Under the pieces are notes generated by a model that saw only the letters and a program-made list of their open reading frames with translations, did not search any database and was not told the DNA's origin. This document shows positions 32,451-40,924 of a DNA stretch of 63,331 bases, piece by piece; the stretch's first letter is position 1; each line of letters begins with the position of its first letter. The stretch spans positions 1 to 63,331 of the forward strand of contig JAIQFF010000010.1 of assembly GCA_020073395.1 (NCBI GenBank). Direction: 5' to 3'. The position numbers were made by a program, and so were the translations under genes. The stretch comes from Terriglobia bacterium. Lineage in GTDB: Bacteria; Acidobacteriota; Terriglobia; Terriglobales; Acidobacteriaceae.

Positions 32451-33293
32451 ATGTCACTTAGTATTTTGAATAACGTTTCGTCCCTTGCGGCGCAGAACCA
32501 ATTGTCCATGACCCAAGCGTCGCTGCAGAAAACCCTCTTACAGCTGTCGTCTGGTTCCCGTCTGAACACGGGCGCGGACGATGCCGCCGGTCTGGCTATC
32601 GCCGACGGACTGCATGCCAACATTACGGCCCTCACTCAGTCAGCCCGCAACGCCAGCGATGGCGTGGGTTCGCTGCAGGTGGCGGACGGCGCGTTGGCCC
32701 AGGTCACAGCGCTTCTGAACCGCGCCGTGACACTGGCTACCGAGGCCGCCACGGGTACGGTGAGCGATCCTCAGCGCACCACGATTAACGCCGAGTTCAC
32801 CGCGATCAAGGCTGAAATCGATCGCATCGGAAGCAGCACCAACTACAACGGCGGGCAGGTATTCACCGCCACTGCCACCGCCATCTACCTCAGCGACGGC
32901 ACCACGGGTGGTTCGAGCTCCATCACTGTGACGACCGGTGCGCTCTCCAGCGCAGCGATCGGGTTCAGCGGAACTCCGACCAACATCAGCGCGGACGTGC
33001 TGACCAGCGCCACCGCTGCTCAGACCGCACTGGGTCACCTGACAACTGCTATCGCTGGTGTGGCTGCGGATCGTGGCGCACTCGGAGCGGAAACCAACCG
33101 CTTGCAGAGCGCTTCCAGCGTTATCACCAACCAGGTGCAGAACCTGACCAACGCCGAAGATGGTATTCGCGCCGCTGACATTCCGTCGGCTGTCGCAAAT
33201 ATGTCCCGGCTGACCATTCTGCAGCAGACCGGTATGGCCGCACTGCAGCAATCCAACCAGATGCAGCAGTCGGTACTCAAGCTGTTGCAATAA
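32451..33293 (+). CDS. fliC: Flagellin
   Basis: 280 residues, a short flagellin. N-terminal D0/D1 (SILNNVSSLAAQNQLSMTQA, then LQLSSGSRLNTGADDAAGLA) and C-terminal D0 (IPSAVANMSRLTILQQTGMA, then NQMQQSVLKLL) match the conserved domains. The variable middle region is only about 50-60 residues, so there is almost no D2/D3. AAAGGAG precedes the ATG by 7 nt. It is followed by a strong stem-loop and flaG-fliD-fliS. Ser/Thr-rich central residues could be glycan sites, given the nearby glycosyltransferases. Confidence 0.97.
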   Translation: MSLSILNNVSSLAAQNQLSMTQASLQKTLLQLSSGSRLNTGADDAAGLAIADGLHANITALTQSARNASDGVGSLQVADGALAQVTALLNRAVTLATEAATGTVSDPQRTTINAEFTAIKAEIDRIGSSTNYNGGQVFTATATAIYLSDGTTGGSSSITVTTGALSSAAIGFSGTPTNISADVLTSATAAQTALGHLTTAIAGVAADRGALGAETNRLQSASSVITNQVQNLTNAEDGIRAADIPSAVANMSRLTILQQTGMAALQQSNQMQQSVLKLLQ

Positions 33294-33309
33294 CCCCTCG
33301 CGCTACCCA

Positions 33310-33336
33310 CCGGCGGGGCGCAACAAGCCCCGCCGG
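33310..33336 (+). terminator. Strong GC stem-loop after fliC
   Basis: CCGGCGGGGC, a 7-nt loop, then GCCCCGCCGG: a perfect 10-bp stem 17 bp after the fliC stop. There is no T-run, so it may be a partial terminator or a 3' stabiliser that lets flagellin be made far above flaG, fliD and fliS. Confidence 0.65.
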
Positions 33337-33358
33337 AGCGAGGTAACGGTGTTCCCCC

Positions 33359-33637
33359 ATGCGTATTGACGGTCCCAGTCCGGTTCCTCTGGCAGGCCCC
33401 CAGTTCCAGACGCGGGAGGTCAGGCCGACTCCTGTTCCTGCGGCAGCGCCGATCAAGGATCACGTGGAGACACATCAGAAGCCTGAAGTCAGTCCGACTA
33501 ACGTGCTGGTTGAAATGCAGCCTGGAAATATTGTGGTTTACAAGTTTATTGATGAAGCCAGCGGGCGATTGATCCAGCAGATTCCCTCAGAACAGATGCT
33601 CAACCTTTCAAAGACGGGCGAAGCAACGAAAGAGTAG
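33359..33637 (+). CDS. flaG: FlaG family protein
   Basis: 92 residues. The conserved C-terminal block is VVYKFIDEASGRLIQQIPSE, matching the FlaG consensus (D..tg.vIRqIP.e). The N-terminal 45 residues are Pro-rich and variable. FlaG influences filament length; the position between fliC and fliD is standard. There is no strong ribosome site before the ATG. Confidence 0.88.
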   Translation: MRIDGPSPVPLAGPQFQTREVRPTPVPAAAPIKDHVETHQKPEVSPTNVLVEMQPGNIVVYKFIDEASGRLIQQIPSEQMLNLSKTGEATKE

Positions 33638-33653
33638 AAAGAGAACCTGAGAC

Positions 33654-35027
33654 ATGGCGACCTCCGACATTTTGAATGCGCTGAGTTCCTCCGGCCTGGG
33701 TACAGGGCAGGGAATCGATGTAGCCTCGACGGTCAACCAGCTGATTGCCAACTTGCGTGGGCCAGAGCAGGTGTGGCAGACCCAGCAGCAGATCCTGCAG
33801 GGACAGAGTTCCGCGCTAACGCAACTGAATACAGAAGTAACAGCCCTCTCCAACGCGGTGGACACTCTGAATGATCCTGCAGGGGCGTTGAGCGCGCGTG
33901 CAGTTAGTTCATCGCAGCCGGCGATTGCAACCGCCACTGCCTCGAACTCCACGCCTGTAGGCAGCCACACGATTGTGGTAAACAACCTGGCAAGCAGCTC
34001 CTCGTACTACTCCGATGCGGTCGCGAGCAGCACCACGGTATTGCCAGCGGGCGCGTTCACCATTCAAGTAGGCAGCCAGCCGGCCACCACCATCACCATC
34101 GACGACACCAACAACACCCTGGATGGACTGGCAGCCGCCATCACCAACGCGAACATCGGTGTGACCGCAAGCGTGGTCAATGACTCCACCGGAGCCCGCC
34201 TGGCCATCGTGAGCAACACTTCCGGTGCGGCCAGCGATCTGACCGTCAACAACGCGGGCAGCAGCCTGAGCTTTACCAAGGGAGCGACGGGCACAGATGC
34301 ATCGCTGACCGTGGACGGCGTCCCCATCAGCAGCCCGGGCAACACGATAGCGAACACCGTGGCTGGGTTGACTCTGAACCTGGTCGGGGCGGCCCCGGGC
34401 ACGCAGGTTCAGATCGCGGTCAGTCCCGACACGACGAAAGTTACACAGGCGGTCAAAGACTTTGTAACCGCCTATAACACCATCATCCAGGACCTGAGCA
34501 GCCAGTTCACATTCAACCCTTCGACCGGCACCGCCGGTGCATTGGCCAGCGATGCCGGAGCTCGCATGGCGCAGACCGACCTGCTATCGGCGGTCACATA
34601 TGCAGGCACCGGGAACTCGTTCAACACCCTGGCCCAGCTCGGCGTTTCCATGAATAACGACGGCACCCTCACGGTTGACGATGCCAAGCTCAGTTCGGCG
34701 GTGAACTCAGATTTTGCTGGCGTGCAGAACTTTTTCCATCCCGCCACCGGGACCGGTTTCGCCGCGTCTCTCAAGGCTCAACTGGATCCTCTCACCGATC
34801 CCACGCAGGGCGCATTCTCGATCGAGCTCAAGGGTATGAGCGACGGGCAGAAGAGCTTTCAGGATCAGATCGACAATTACGAGGTGTATATCGCCACCCA
34901 GAAGATCTTGCTGACCCAGCAATACACTCAGGTTGACCTGGCCCTGCGCCAGTTGCCATTACTGCAGCAGCAGATCAGCTCTGAACTGAGCGTTACGACG
35001 AACTCCAACTCGAATTCAAACAAATGA
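33654..35027 (+). CDS. fliD: Filament cap protein FliD (HAP2)
   Basis: 457 residues. The N-terminus (SSGLGTGQGIDVASTVNQLI) carries the FliD_N pattern, and the C-terminus has the FliD coiled-coil end (SDGQKSFQDQIDNYEVYIAT, then QKILLTQQYTQVDLALRQLP). The central domains are Thr/Ser/Asn-rich beta structure. FliD caps the growing filament and guides flagellin insertion. Length matches E. coli FliD (468). Confidence 0.95.
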   Translation: MATSDILNALSSSGLGTGQGIDVASTVNQLIANLRGPEQVWQTQQQILQGQSSALTQLNTEVTALSNAVDTLNDPAGALSARAVSSSQPAIATATASNSTPVGSHTIVVNNLASSSSYYSDAVASSTTVLPAGAFTIQVGSQPATTITIDDTNNTLDGLAAAITNANIGVTASVVNDSTGARLAIVSNTSGAASDLTVNNAGSSLSFTKGATGTDASLTVDGVPISSPGNTIANTVAGLTLNLVGAAPGTQVQIAVSPDTTKVTQAVKDFVTAYNTIIQDLSSQFTFNPSTGTAGALASDAGARMAQTDLLSAVTYAGTGNSFNTLAQLGVSMNNDGTLTVDDAKLSSAVNSDFAGVQNFFHPATGTGFAASLKAQLDPLTDPTQGAFSIELKGMSDGQKSFQDQIDNYEVYIATQKILLTQQYTQVDLALRQLPLLQQQISSELSVTTNSNSNSNK

Positions 35028-35455
35028 AGACCAAGCGGACCGAACTCGCGTATCAAGAGGCAGCAGTGCGCAATGCCAGCGCTATCGAACTTGTCATTAT
35101 GCTTTACGATATTTTGGCCCGTGATCTGCACGACGCCATCGCGGCGATGGAGAGCGGCAACATCGAAGGACGCAGCGCGAAAATCAAGCACGGCTTCCTG
35201 GCATTACAACAGATCGAGGGAACGCTCAACATGGAGGAGGGCGGGGAGCTGGCGACCAACATGTCCCGCTTCTATTCCATGCTGCGCAGCCAGATGCTGA
35301 AGGCCCAGGTTGAGCAGGATGGGAGGATTCTACGAGAGCTCGTCGAGCTGCTGTTCACTGTGCGCGAAGCCTGGGCAGAGCTGAACAACCGGCTGGCGGC
35401 ATCGCCGGAAGTACTGGTGGCACAGGCCGGCTCAAGTGCAAACTGGAAGGCGTAA
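35024..35455 (+). CDS. fliS: Flagellin export chaperone FliS
   Basis: 143 residues, an all-helical protein. IELVIMLYDILARDLHDAIA matches the FliS signature (l..MLYdG....). The helical repeat ending HGFLALQQIEGTLNMEEGGE is also typical. FliS binds the flagellin C-terminus to prevent polymerisation in the cytoplasm. Its ATG overlaps the fliD stop by 4 bp, as usual for fliD-fliS. Confidence 0.93.
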   Translation: MKTKRTELAYQEAAVRNASAIELVIMLYDILARDLHDAIAAMESGNIEGRSAKIKHGFLALQQIEGTLNMEEGGELATNMSRFYSMLRSQMLKAQVEQDGRILRELVELLFTVREAWAELNNRLAASPEVLVAQAGSSANWKA

Positions 35456-35474
35456 TCCAGGTCGGACCATTCAG

Positions 35475-35583
35475 GTGTGGGTCGGACACTCTTGTCCGAC
35501 GCCTTTGACCTAGGTTTGCTCTGTCGTAATCTGCAACCGTAAATCAAGGTCAAAAGCGTCGGACAAGAGTGTCCGACCCACAC
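35475..35583. repeat. 37-bp near-perfect inverted repeat between convergent genes
   Basis: Arms at 35475-35511 and 35547-35583 match at 36 of 37 positions, separated by 35 bp. Each arm itself contains a small hairpin with ACTCTT in the loop (GTCGGAC...GTCCGAC). It lies between convergent fliS and flgL. Related sequence recurs at 57381-57418. It may act as a two-way terminator and may be a non-autonomous mobile element. Confidence 0.8.
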
Positions 35584-35607
35584 AACCCCGTCCCACACTG
35601 ACAAATC

Positions 35608-36501
35608 CTACTTCAGGTAATCCAGCAGACTCGTAGGTAGAATCTTGGCCGCGGCTGCCAACGCAGCATCGTGCGCCGTGGTTGCGCGAGTCAGATCAGT
35701 TGCGGCTTTGGTTAAGTCCGCACCCACCAGATTGTTGGCCTGCGATTTCAGGGTCACCTGTTCCTGCTGCAGAAAGGTCTGTGTCGAGGTCAGCTGGTTG
35801 ACGGCATTTCCATAAAAGATACGTTGGCCCGTCAGCGAGTCGAAAGCAGTACGAAGCTGATTGGTTGCCGTACCGGCATCGGCGGGGGTCCCGCTTTGCA
35901 GAGCTGTGATCAATTGCTGCAGCGAGCCGAAGACATCTCCCGCGGAATTCTGGAACAACTGGCTGCCGGGCATGTTGGTTTGCAGATTCAGGCCGTCTGC
36001 CACCTGCACTGTATTTGTCCCGCTGTTGCCGTTGTAAGTCACGCCCGACGGACTGGTGGAATCCAGCGTGTACGGAGGGGCAGTGCTGGCCGTGCCTCCG
36101 AACAGATAGCTACCGCCGACCGAAGTGTTGGCCAACTGCACCAGTTGACTCTGAATGCCCAGCAGATTTTGCACGATCTGTTGACGGTTCGCGTCCGACA
36201 GCGTTCCGGTGGACCCCTGCACGCCCAGCGTGATGGCCTGCGTGATCGCCGCAACCGCTGAGCCTATCGCCGTATCCGCTGTCTGCAACTGGCTGGTCAG
36301 GGTGTCGATGTTCTGAAGATATTGGTCGGCGCGGTTCGACTGGTCCTGGTTGCCAACCATTTGCGCTGCGGCGAGGGGGTCATCGGATGGCACGTTGACG
36401 CGCTTGCCGGTGGACATCTGCTGCAGGGCGGTGTTTTCCTGGTTCTGGGTCTGCCAGATTGCAGCCAGAATGTCGCCGGACATGTCGGGGTTTACGCGCA
36501 T
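35608..36501 (-). CDS. flgL: Hook-filament junction protein FlgL (HAP3)
   Basis: 297 residues. The N-terminus is MRVNPDMSGDILAAIWQTQN followed by QQMSTGKRVNVPSDDPLAAA, the flagellin-like D0/D1 of FlgL. C-terminal helices with SQANNLVGADLTKAATDLTR end the protein. Length equals the usual 300-317. The start codon overlaps the flgK stop by one base, so they are coupled. Gene order flgM-flgN-flgK-flgL is preserved as in enterics. Confidence 0.95.
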   Translation of the reverse strand: MRVNPDMSGDILAAIWQTQNQENTALQQMSTGKRVNVPSDDPLAAAQMVGNQDQSNRADQYLQNIDTLTSQLQTADTAIGSAVAAITQAITLGVQGSTGTLSDANRQQIVQNLLGIQSQLVQLANTSVGGSYLFGGTASTAPPYTLDSTSPSGVTYNGNSGTNTVQVADGLNLQTNMPGSQLFQNSAGDVFGSLQQLITALQSGTPADAGTATNQLRTAFDSLTGQRIFYGNAVNQLTSTQTFLQQEQVTLKSQANNLVGADLTKAATDLTRATTAHDAALAAAAKILPTSLLDYLK

Positions 36502-37874
36502 TAGGTCGTCACTCCCATACTCATCAGTGTCTGAAGCATCGAATCTACCGTGGTGACTACGCGCGCTCCGGCCTCGTACGCTCGTTGATACTTGATCATG
36601 TTAGTGGTTTCCTCATCGAGCGATACGCCGGAGACAGACGAGCGCTGATCCGTGAGCTGTTGCAAGCTCAGATTGGTGGCCGTAACCGCAGCCTTCGCAT
36701 TGGCTCCCAGGTTGCCGACCTGCAGCACCAGGTTGGAATACAGGTCCATCGGGTTCGCGCCCGCAGGAAGCTGCTGATTGCGCAGTGCGACGAGTTGCTC
36801 GAGATTGCCGTTGCTGCCGGCGGATCCATCGGAACTGGCGGCGATCAAACCAGGATCGGTGATAGCCACGCCAAAACTGGCGGCTGCGTCGGTCGTCGTA
36901 GGCAGCGGGTTGAAGAAATTCTGGCCGGCATTTCCCGCGGCGTCGAATCCTGCCGCGTGCTGCATGTTGAAGCTGGTGGCGAACTGGCTGGCCAGGTCAT
37001 TCAGTTGAGTAAACAGCTGGGGGAGGGCTTGATCGCGGACCTGCAAGGTGCCGCCCAGTTGCCCGCCCTGAATCTGGCTGGTGATGTCCTGGCCCTGGGC
37101 GCTGAAAACGTGCTCCAGCACACTGTTGTTGGCATTGGCCTGCAGCCCATAACTCTGATTGGCCACGACCAGGGGAACGCCGTTCGCGGTAGTCAAGGTC
37201 AGCCCATGTTCAGTCTGGGTGACGGAAATATTGACCAGGCCCGAAAGCTGGCGAATCAATTCGTCGCGCTGATCTTGTACGGTGCCCGGGTCTTTTCCCA
37301 GGCCCTGCATCTGAGCGACTTGGCCATTGAGTGTGGCAATCTGGCTGGTCAGCCGGTTAATCTGATCGACCGTCTGCGGCACCGATTGGTCCAGTCCCGT
37401 CCCAATGGTGGTCAGGCTTGACGCCGCCTGGTGAAACGAATTAGCAAGATTGTTGGCCGAGGTCAACACCGCCTGGCGGGCGTTGGCATCGGTTGGGTTG
37501 GTGGAGAGCTGGCTCAAACTGTTGAAGAAGGCGGACAGCGCACCGCCCACTCCTTGGCTTGGATCAGAAAAAATGCCTTCGATCTGGCTCAGCGAATTGA
37601 ACTGGGTCTCGGAGTTACCCTGCTGCTGGGTTTCTTCATAGATTCTCAGTTGCAGCAGTTGATCGCGAACGCTCTGAAATTGCTCCAGAGTCACTCCGCC
37701 ACCGAAGGTTATGTTGTTCTCCTGAAAGGTGGGAGCTTCGTTCAGTATGGCGACTTGGCGGCTGTATCCCGGAGTGTTTACGTTGGCAATGTTGTTGGAG
37801 GTGACATTCAATGCTCCCTGGTTCGCTTCCAGGGCCTGGACCGCGATGGAGAGTGAAGTGTTCAGTCCGGGCAT
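36501..37874 (-). CDS. flgK: Hook-filament junction protein FlgK (HAP1)
   Basis: 457 residues. The N-terminus is NTSLSIAVQALEANQGALNV then TSNNIANVNTPGYSRQVAIL, the FlgK rod/hook signature. The C-terminal block SSVSGVSLDEETTNMIKYQR followed by AYEAGARVVTTVDSMLQTLM is diagnostic. The length is slightly below enteric FlgK (547), so the surface domain is reduced. It lies 4 bp after the flgN-like gene. Confidence 0.96.
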   Translation of the reverse strand: MPGLNTSLSIAVQALEANQGALNVTSNNIANVNTPGYSRQVAILNEAPTFQENNITFGGGVTLEQFQSVRDQLLQLRIYEETQQQGNSETQFNSLSQIEGIFSDPSQGVGGALSAFFNSLSQLSTNPTDANARQAVLTSANNLANSFHQAASSLTTIGTGLDQSVPQTVDQINRLTSQIATLNGQVAQMQGLGKDPGTVQDQRDELIRQLSGLVNISVTQTEHGLTLTTANGVPLVVANQSYGLQANANNSVLEHVFSAQGQDITSQIQGGQLGGTLQVRDQALPQLFTQLNDLASQFATSFNMQHAAGFDAAGNAGQNFFNPLPTTTDAAASFGVAITDPGLIAASSDGSAGSNGNLEQLVALRNQQLPAGANPMDLYSNLVLQVGNLGANAKAAVTATNLSLQQLTDQRSSVSGVSLDEETTNMIKYQRAYEAGARVVTTVDSMLQTLMSMGVTT

Positions 37875-37878
37875 GGGA

Positions 37879-38271
37879 TTAGACCTCGCACGACCAGCCG
37901 GTTGCAGCGGCCGGTTCCGACTCGGCTGGAAAATGCTGCCGGTAGGTCTGGCAGAGTGCGGCGCGCAGTCGCGTGGTGCGCAGGGCCTTTTGCAGCAGCG
38001 AGGAATAGACCTTGGTCAGGTTAACCAGTTCCCTGAGATCTGAAGGGGAGACTTTGACTGAAAGCTGGTGGCCGGAGGGCTTTCCGCGAAACCAGCTTTG
38101 CAGTTTTTCGGCAAGGCCGTCCTGGGCTGTGGTAGAAGCTTCAAGCGCCGCCACGTCGTTCGAGGCCAACGCGGCAATCGCGCGCTGGAACTGGACGCAC
38201 AACTCCCGCATATCGGCCACAGCGGCCGATGGGTCGTCCTGCTCTTGCTCGTCGATGCTGTCGATGGCCAA
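37879..38271 (-). CDS. flgN: FlgN-like export chaperone
   Basis: 130 residues, mainly helical. The C-terminal half (VNLTKVYSSLLQKALRTTRL) fits the FlgN/FlgK-FlgL chaperone fold, in which this helix binds FlgK and FlgL. Sequence similarity within this family is low, so the call rests mostly on position directly before flgK and 35 bp after flgM. N-terminus acidic (DSIDEQEQDDPSAA). Confidence 0.72.
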   Translation of the reverse strand: MAIDSIDEQEQDDPSAAVADMRELCVQFQRAIAALASNDVAALEASTTAQDGLAEKLQSWFRGKPSGHQLSVKVSPSDLRELVNLTKVYSSLLQKALRTTRLRAALCQTYRQHFPAESEPAAATGWSCEV

Positions 38272-38306
38272 GAAAACTCACCTTAATTGTGATGTTCGAG
38301 AAGCCT

Positions 38307-38585
38307 CTAGCGCTGGTTGTGCTCCAGAATCGCGTGCGCAATCTTGTCCGCTTCGACCCTGTAGTCGCCGTTCTGGATGGACTGCCGCAAGGCTTCGACT
38401 TTGTCCTGCCGGACGGGTGGCGTAGCCATGGCCTGGGCTTCGAGCGAGGAGATGCTTAGCGCGTCCGTGGACAGGCTGGCCTTGTCCTCAACGTTCGGGG
38501 TGCTCGGAGCCCTGCTACCGGCCTTCCGGGTTTTATCGTCGCTTTCCGGGCCTTGAAATCGGATGTTTGTAAGGTCAATCCTCAT
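38307..38585 (-). CDS. flgM: Anti-sigma-28 factor FlgM
   Basis: 92 residues. The N-terminal half is disordered and rich in Lys, Ser and Pro (DKTRKAGSRAPSTP). The C-terminal half carries the FlgM binding helices (VEALRQSIQNGDYRVEADKI then AHAILEHNQR), matching the family's r.eki..lk..i..G.Y.vd...iA..il. FlgM holds sigma-28 inactive until it is exported through the finished hook. A consensus sigma-28 promoter lies directly upstream, giving the usual feedback loop. Confidence 0.93.
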   Translation of the reverse strand: MRIDLTNIRFQGPESDDKTRKAGSRAPSTPNVEDKASLSTDALSISSLEAQAMATPPVRQDKVEALRQSIQNGDYRVEADKIAHAILEHNQR

Positions 38586-38616
38586 CTGTGGTCTCCTGCA
38601 ATTCCGCGCAACATCT

Positions 38617-38643
38617 TTATCGGCAGTTCCAGAAAAAACTTTA
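38617..38643 (-). promoter_or_regulatory. Consensus sigma-28 (FliA) promoter of flgM
   Basis: The minus strand reads TAAAGTTT, then an 11-bp spacer, then GCCGATAA. That is the complete E. coli FliA consensus in sequence and spacing. Transcription would start near 38610, about 24 nt before the flgM ATG. It also makes flgN-flgK-flgL accessible to sigma-28. Confidence 0.88.
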
Positions 38644-38652
38644 GTCCAATGA

Positions 38653-39090
38653 TCACTTTGCCACCTTTGGGGTAACCAACGGCTTTATCGAAATGGGAGT
38701 AGATTGTAAGTCCTTTGTTTCCATTGCATTGACGGATGCCTTGTGGGCCGCCTGCGCCTCCAGGTGCTTGGCCACCATGGCTGCGATGCCTAGGCCACCA
38801 TGACCTCCGGTGAGAGCGCTGCCCACGGCCTGCATGGCAATGGCGTGAAACTGGTCTCGACCGGGATCGGCGTCAGGGTCCTCATCAGATCCGGGAACCG
38901 AAGCGAAAGACTGTTCGGCCTGCTCCAGCCAGTGCGACAGCAGTACCGCCTCAAACTCGCGGGCCGACTTCTGAATCTTGGCCGCATTGCCGGAGTCTGT
39001 ATTCTTCAACTTCTCCAATTTCTCGGTCGCCTGCGTGCCGCGAACGTCAGAGAGGCTGATGGCGGGCGTGACCAAGCCGGTTGAGCTCAC
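38653..39090 (-). CDS. flgJ: Rod-binding protein FlgJ, N-terminal type without muramidase
   Basis: 145 residues. The core AAKIQKSAREFEAVLLSHWL matches the rod-binding FlgJ domain, followed by DQFHAIAMQAVGSALTGGHG and GLGIAAMVAKHLEAQ. The C-terminal peptidoglycan hydrolase domain of E. coli FlgJ is absent, as in many non-enteric bacteria, so another lytic enzyme must open the wall for the rod. Overlaps the flgI stop by 4 bp. Confidence 0.92.
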   Translation of the reverse strand: MSSTGLVTPAISLSDVRGTQATEKLEKLKNTDSGNAAKIQKSAREFEAVLLSHWLEQAEQSFASVPGSDEDPDADPGRDQFHAIAMQAVGSALTGGHGGLGIAAMVAKHLEAQAAHKASVNAMETKDLQSTPISIKPLVTPKVAK

Positions 39091-40208
39091 AAGACCTCCA
39101 GTTCAGCTTGCAGTCCACCCGCCGCTTTGATGGCTTGGAGAATGCCTACGATGTCGCGCGCCGTCGCGCCCATAGTTTGCAGTCCGTTGATGAGGTCTTC
39201 GACGCTCGCACCTTCCTCGAGCCGGATCGTCTTGGCCGTGGTCTCTTTGGCTTGCACATCCTGATCGGGCACGACTACGGTTTGGCCGCCCTTCGAAAGC
39301 GGTTCGGGCTGCGACACCGAAAATTTGGTCGACACTTCCACGCTGAGACCACCGTGCAGGACCGATACCGCGGAAAGCTTCACGTCCCCACCCATCACGA
39401 TCGTGCCAGTGCGTTCATTGACCACAACTTTAGCCGGCGGATGGACGCTGATAGAAAGATTCTGAATTTGCGAGATCAAATCCGGGACAGACGAGACTCC
39501 CGAGCTGCTGATGTTCACGTTGATCTGCCGGCTGTCGACCGCGGTTGAAATCGGCTTGTTGAACTGGTGATTGATGACGCTCGAGATTTCGCGCGCCGAG
39601 GTGAAGTCCGCGTCCCTGAGCACAAACGAAACTGTGCTGAGAAGATTCAGATCGACCGCTGTGTCCCGCTCCACCGTTCCGCCGTTCGGTATGCGTCCCA
39701 CGGTGGGATGGTTGAGTTGCTTGCTGTTGCTCGATCCGCCCGCCGAATATCCCCCCAGCGTGATTGGTCCCTGCGCCTCGGCATAGACCTGGCCGTCCGG
39801 CCCACGCAATGGCGCAAGCAGCAGCACTCCGCCTTCGAGGCTTTTGGCGTCGCCGATGGACGAAACCGTTACGTCCAGGGACATTCCCGGCCGGGCAAAC
39901 GGAGGGAGAGAAGCAGTCACGAACACGGCAGCAACATTTTTTACGATGACGGCGCTTGCAGGAATCTGCACGCCCATACGCTGCATCACGTTGGCCAGCG
40001 TCTGAGTAGTGAACAGGGTCTGTTGCCGGTCTCCAGTGCCGTTCAGTCCGACGACAAGGCTGTAGCCCACCAGCGGATTGTCACGCACTCCGGCGACGGT
40101 AGTGATATCGCGCACCAGCACGGTCTGCGCCCCGGTCACGGCCCCTGAGAGCTGTGCCGTGATCAGCAGGCAAACCAACCACGCGAATTTTAGAAGCCGA
40201 TGATCCAT
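39087..40208 (-). CDS. flgI: Flagellar P-ring protein FlgI
   Basis: 373 residues. It has an N-terminal signal peptide (KFAWLVCLLITAQLSGAVTG). Family blocks follow: VRDITTVAGVRDNPLVGYSL, VVGLNGTGDRQQTLFTTQTL, TIVMGGDVKLSAVSVLHGGL and the C-terminal TMGATARDIVGILQAIKAAG. It forms the periplasmic P-ring. Its start overlaps the end of flgH by 19 bp. The length is normal (about 365). Confidence 0.97.
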   Translation of the reverse strand: MDHRLLKFAWLVCLLITAQLSGAVTGAQTVLVRDITTVAGVRDNPLVGYSLVVGLNGTGDRQQTLFTTQTLANVMQRMGVQIPASAVIVKNVAAVFVTASLPPFARPGMSLDVTVSSIGDAKSLEGGVLLLAPLRGPDGQVYAEAQGPITLGGYSAGGSSNSKQLNHPTVGRIPNGGTVERDTAVDLNLLSTVSFVLRDADFTSAREISSVINHQFNKPISTAVDSRQINVNISSSGVSSVPDLISQIQNLSISVHPPAKVVVNERTGTIVMGGDVKLSAVSVLHGGLSVEVSTKFSVSQPEPLSKGGQTVVVPDQDVQAKETTAKTIRLEEGASVEDLINGLQTMGATARDIVGILQAIKAAGGLQAELEVL

Positions 40209-40915
40209 AACAGAGCTCGAACAAGAGGATTGGGCGGACGGGTCGCATCCGACACCACGCCCTTGCCTTTCAGTTCTACTTCCAGATTTGAAAGTACCGT
40301 CGAAAATGCGCTGTTGTCAGGCCGTATATCTCCCGGACGCAACACGCCGCGCACCAGCATGGTTTCCTTCTGATTGTTGATGGTCACCAGGCGCTCGGCC
40401 TCGACCACCAGGTTCCCGTTGGGCAGGACCGCAATCACCTGTCCCGCGAGATTGGTATTCATGGTAGTGCTGGCGTCGGTCGAGCCCGCGCCCTTCAACT
40501 TAGTGGATGATTGCGCGGTGAGCAGGTTGGACAATGCACTGGTGGGCTTGATGTAACCCGCCAATCCCGAAATTCCTGATGTCGTATTGAAATCGCGCTG
40601 CGTGCCCACATTTCCCGTGGCCTGCGCAGTGGTGCGCTGCACTACGACAATCGTCACCACATCGTTCAACCGGCTGGCCTTGTAGTCCGCCTGCAGATTG
40701 GTCAGTGCGCCGTTCGAGGTCCAAAGGCTTCCCAACGTGACCTCGGCGGGTGGCGCCGTAGTTTGTTGCTGCATGCGGGCCACATAGTCCGCGCGAGTCT
40801 TCTGCGGGTCGTGCGTGATCTTGACCTTGGAAAACACGCTGCCGGTAACGAAACTCGACAAGGCCAGGATCGCGCAAGCCAGTCGTGCTGCCGAATTTGT
40901 GAGGCTCGTTCGCAT
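40190..40915 (-). CDS. flgH: Flagellar L-ring protein FlgH
   Basis: 241 residues. The signature GSLWTSNGALTNLQADYKAS, RLNDVVTIVVVQRTTAQATG and VRGVLRPGDIRPDNSAFSTV identify FlgH, the outer-membrane L-ring. The hydrophobic leader (ARLACAILALSSFVTGSVFS) has no Cys at the point where the lipobox should be; the only Cys lies inside the leader. So the usual lipid anchor seems to be missing. Confidence 0.95.
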   Translation of the reverse strand: MRTSLTNSAARLACAILALSSFVTGSVFSKVKITHDPQKTRADYVARMQQQTTAPPAEVTLGSLWTSNGALTNLQADYKASRLNDVVTIVVVQRTTAQATGNVGTQRDFNTTSGISGLAGYIKPTSALSNLLTAQSSTKLKGAGSTDASTTMNTNLAGQVIAVLPNGNLVVEAERLVTINNQKETMLVRGVLRPGDIRPDNSAFSTVLSNLEVELKGKGVVSDATRPPNPLVRALLWIIGF

Positions 40916-40924
40916 AGGATTGCA

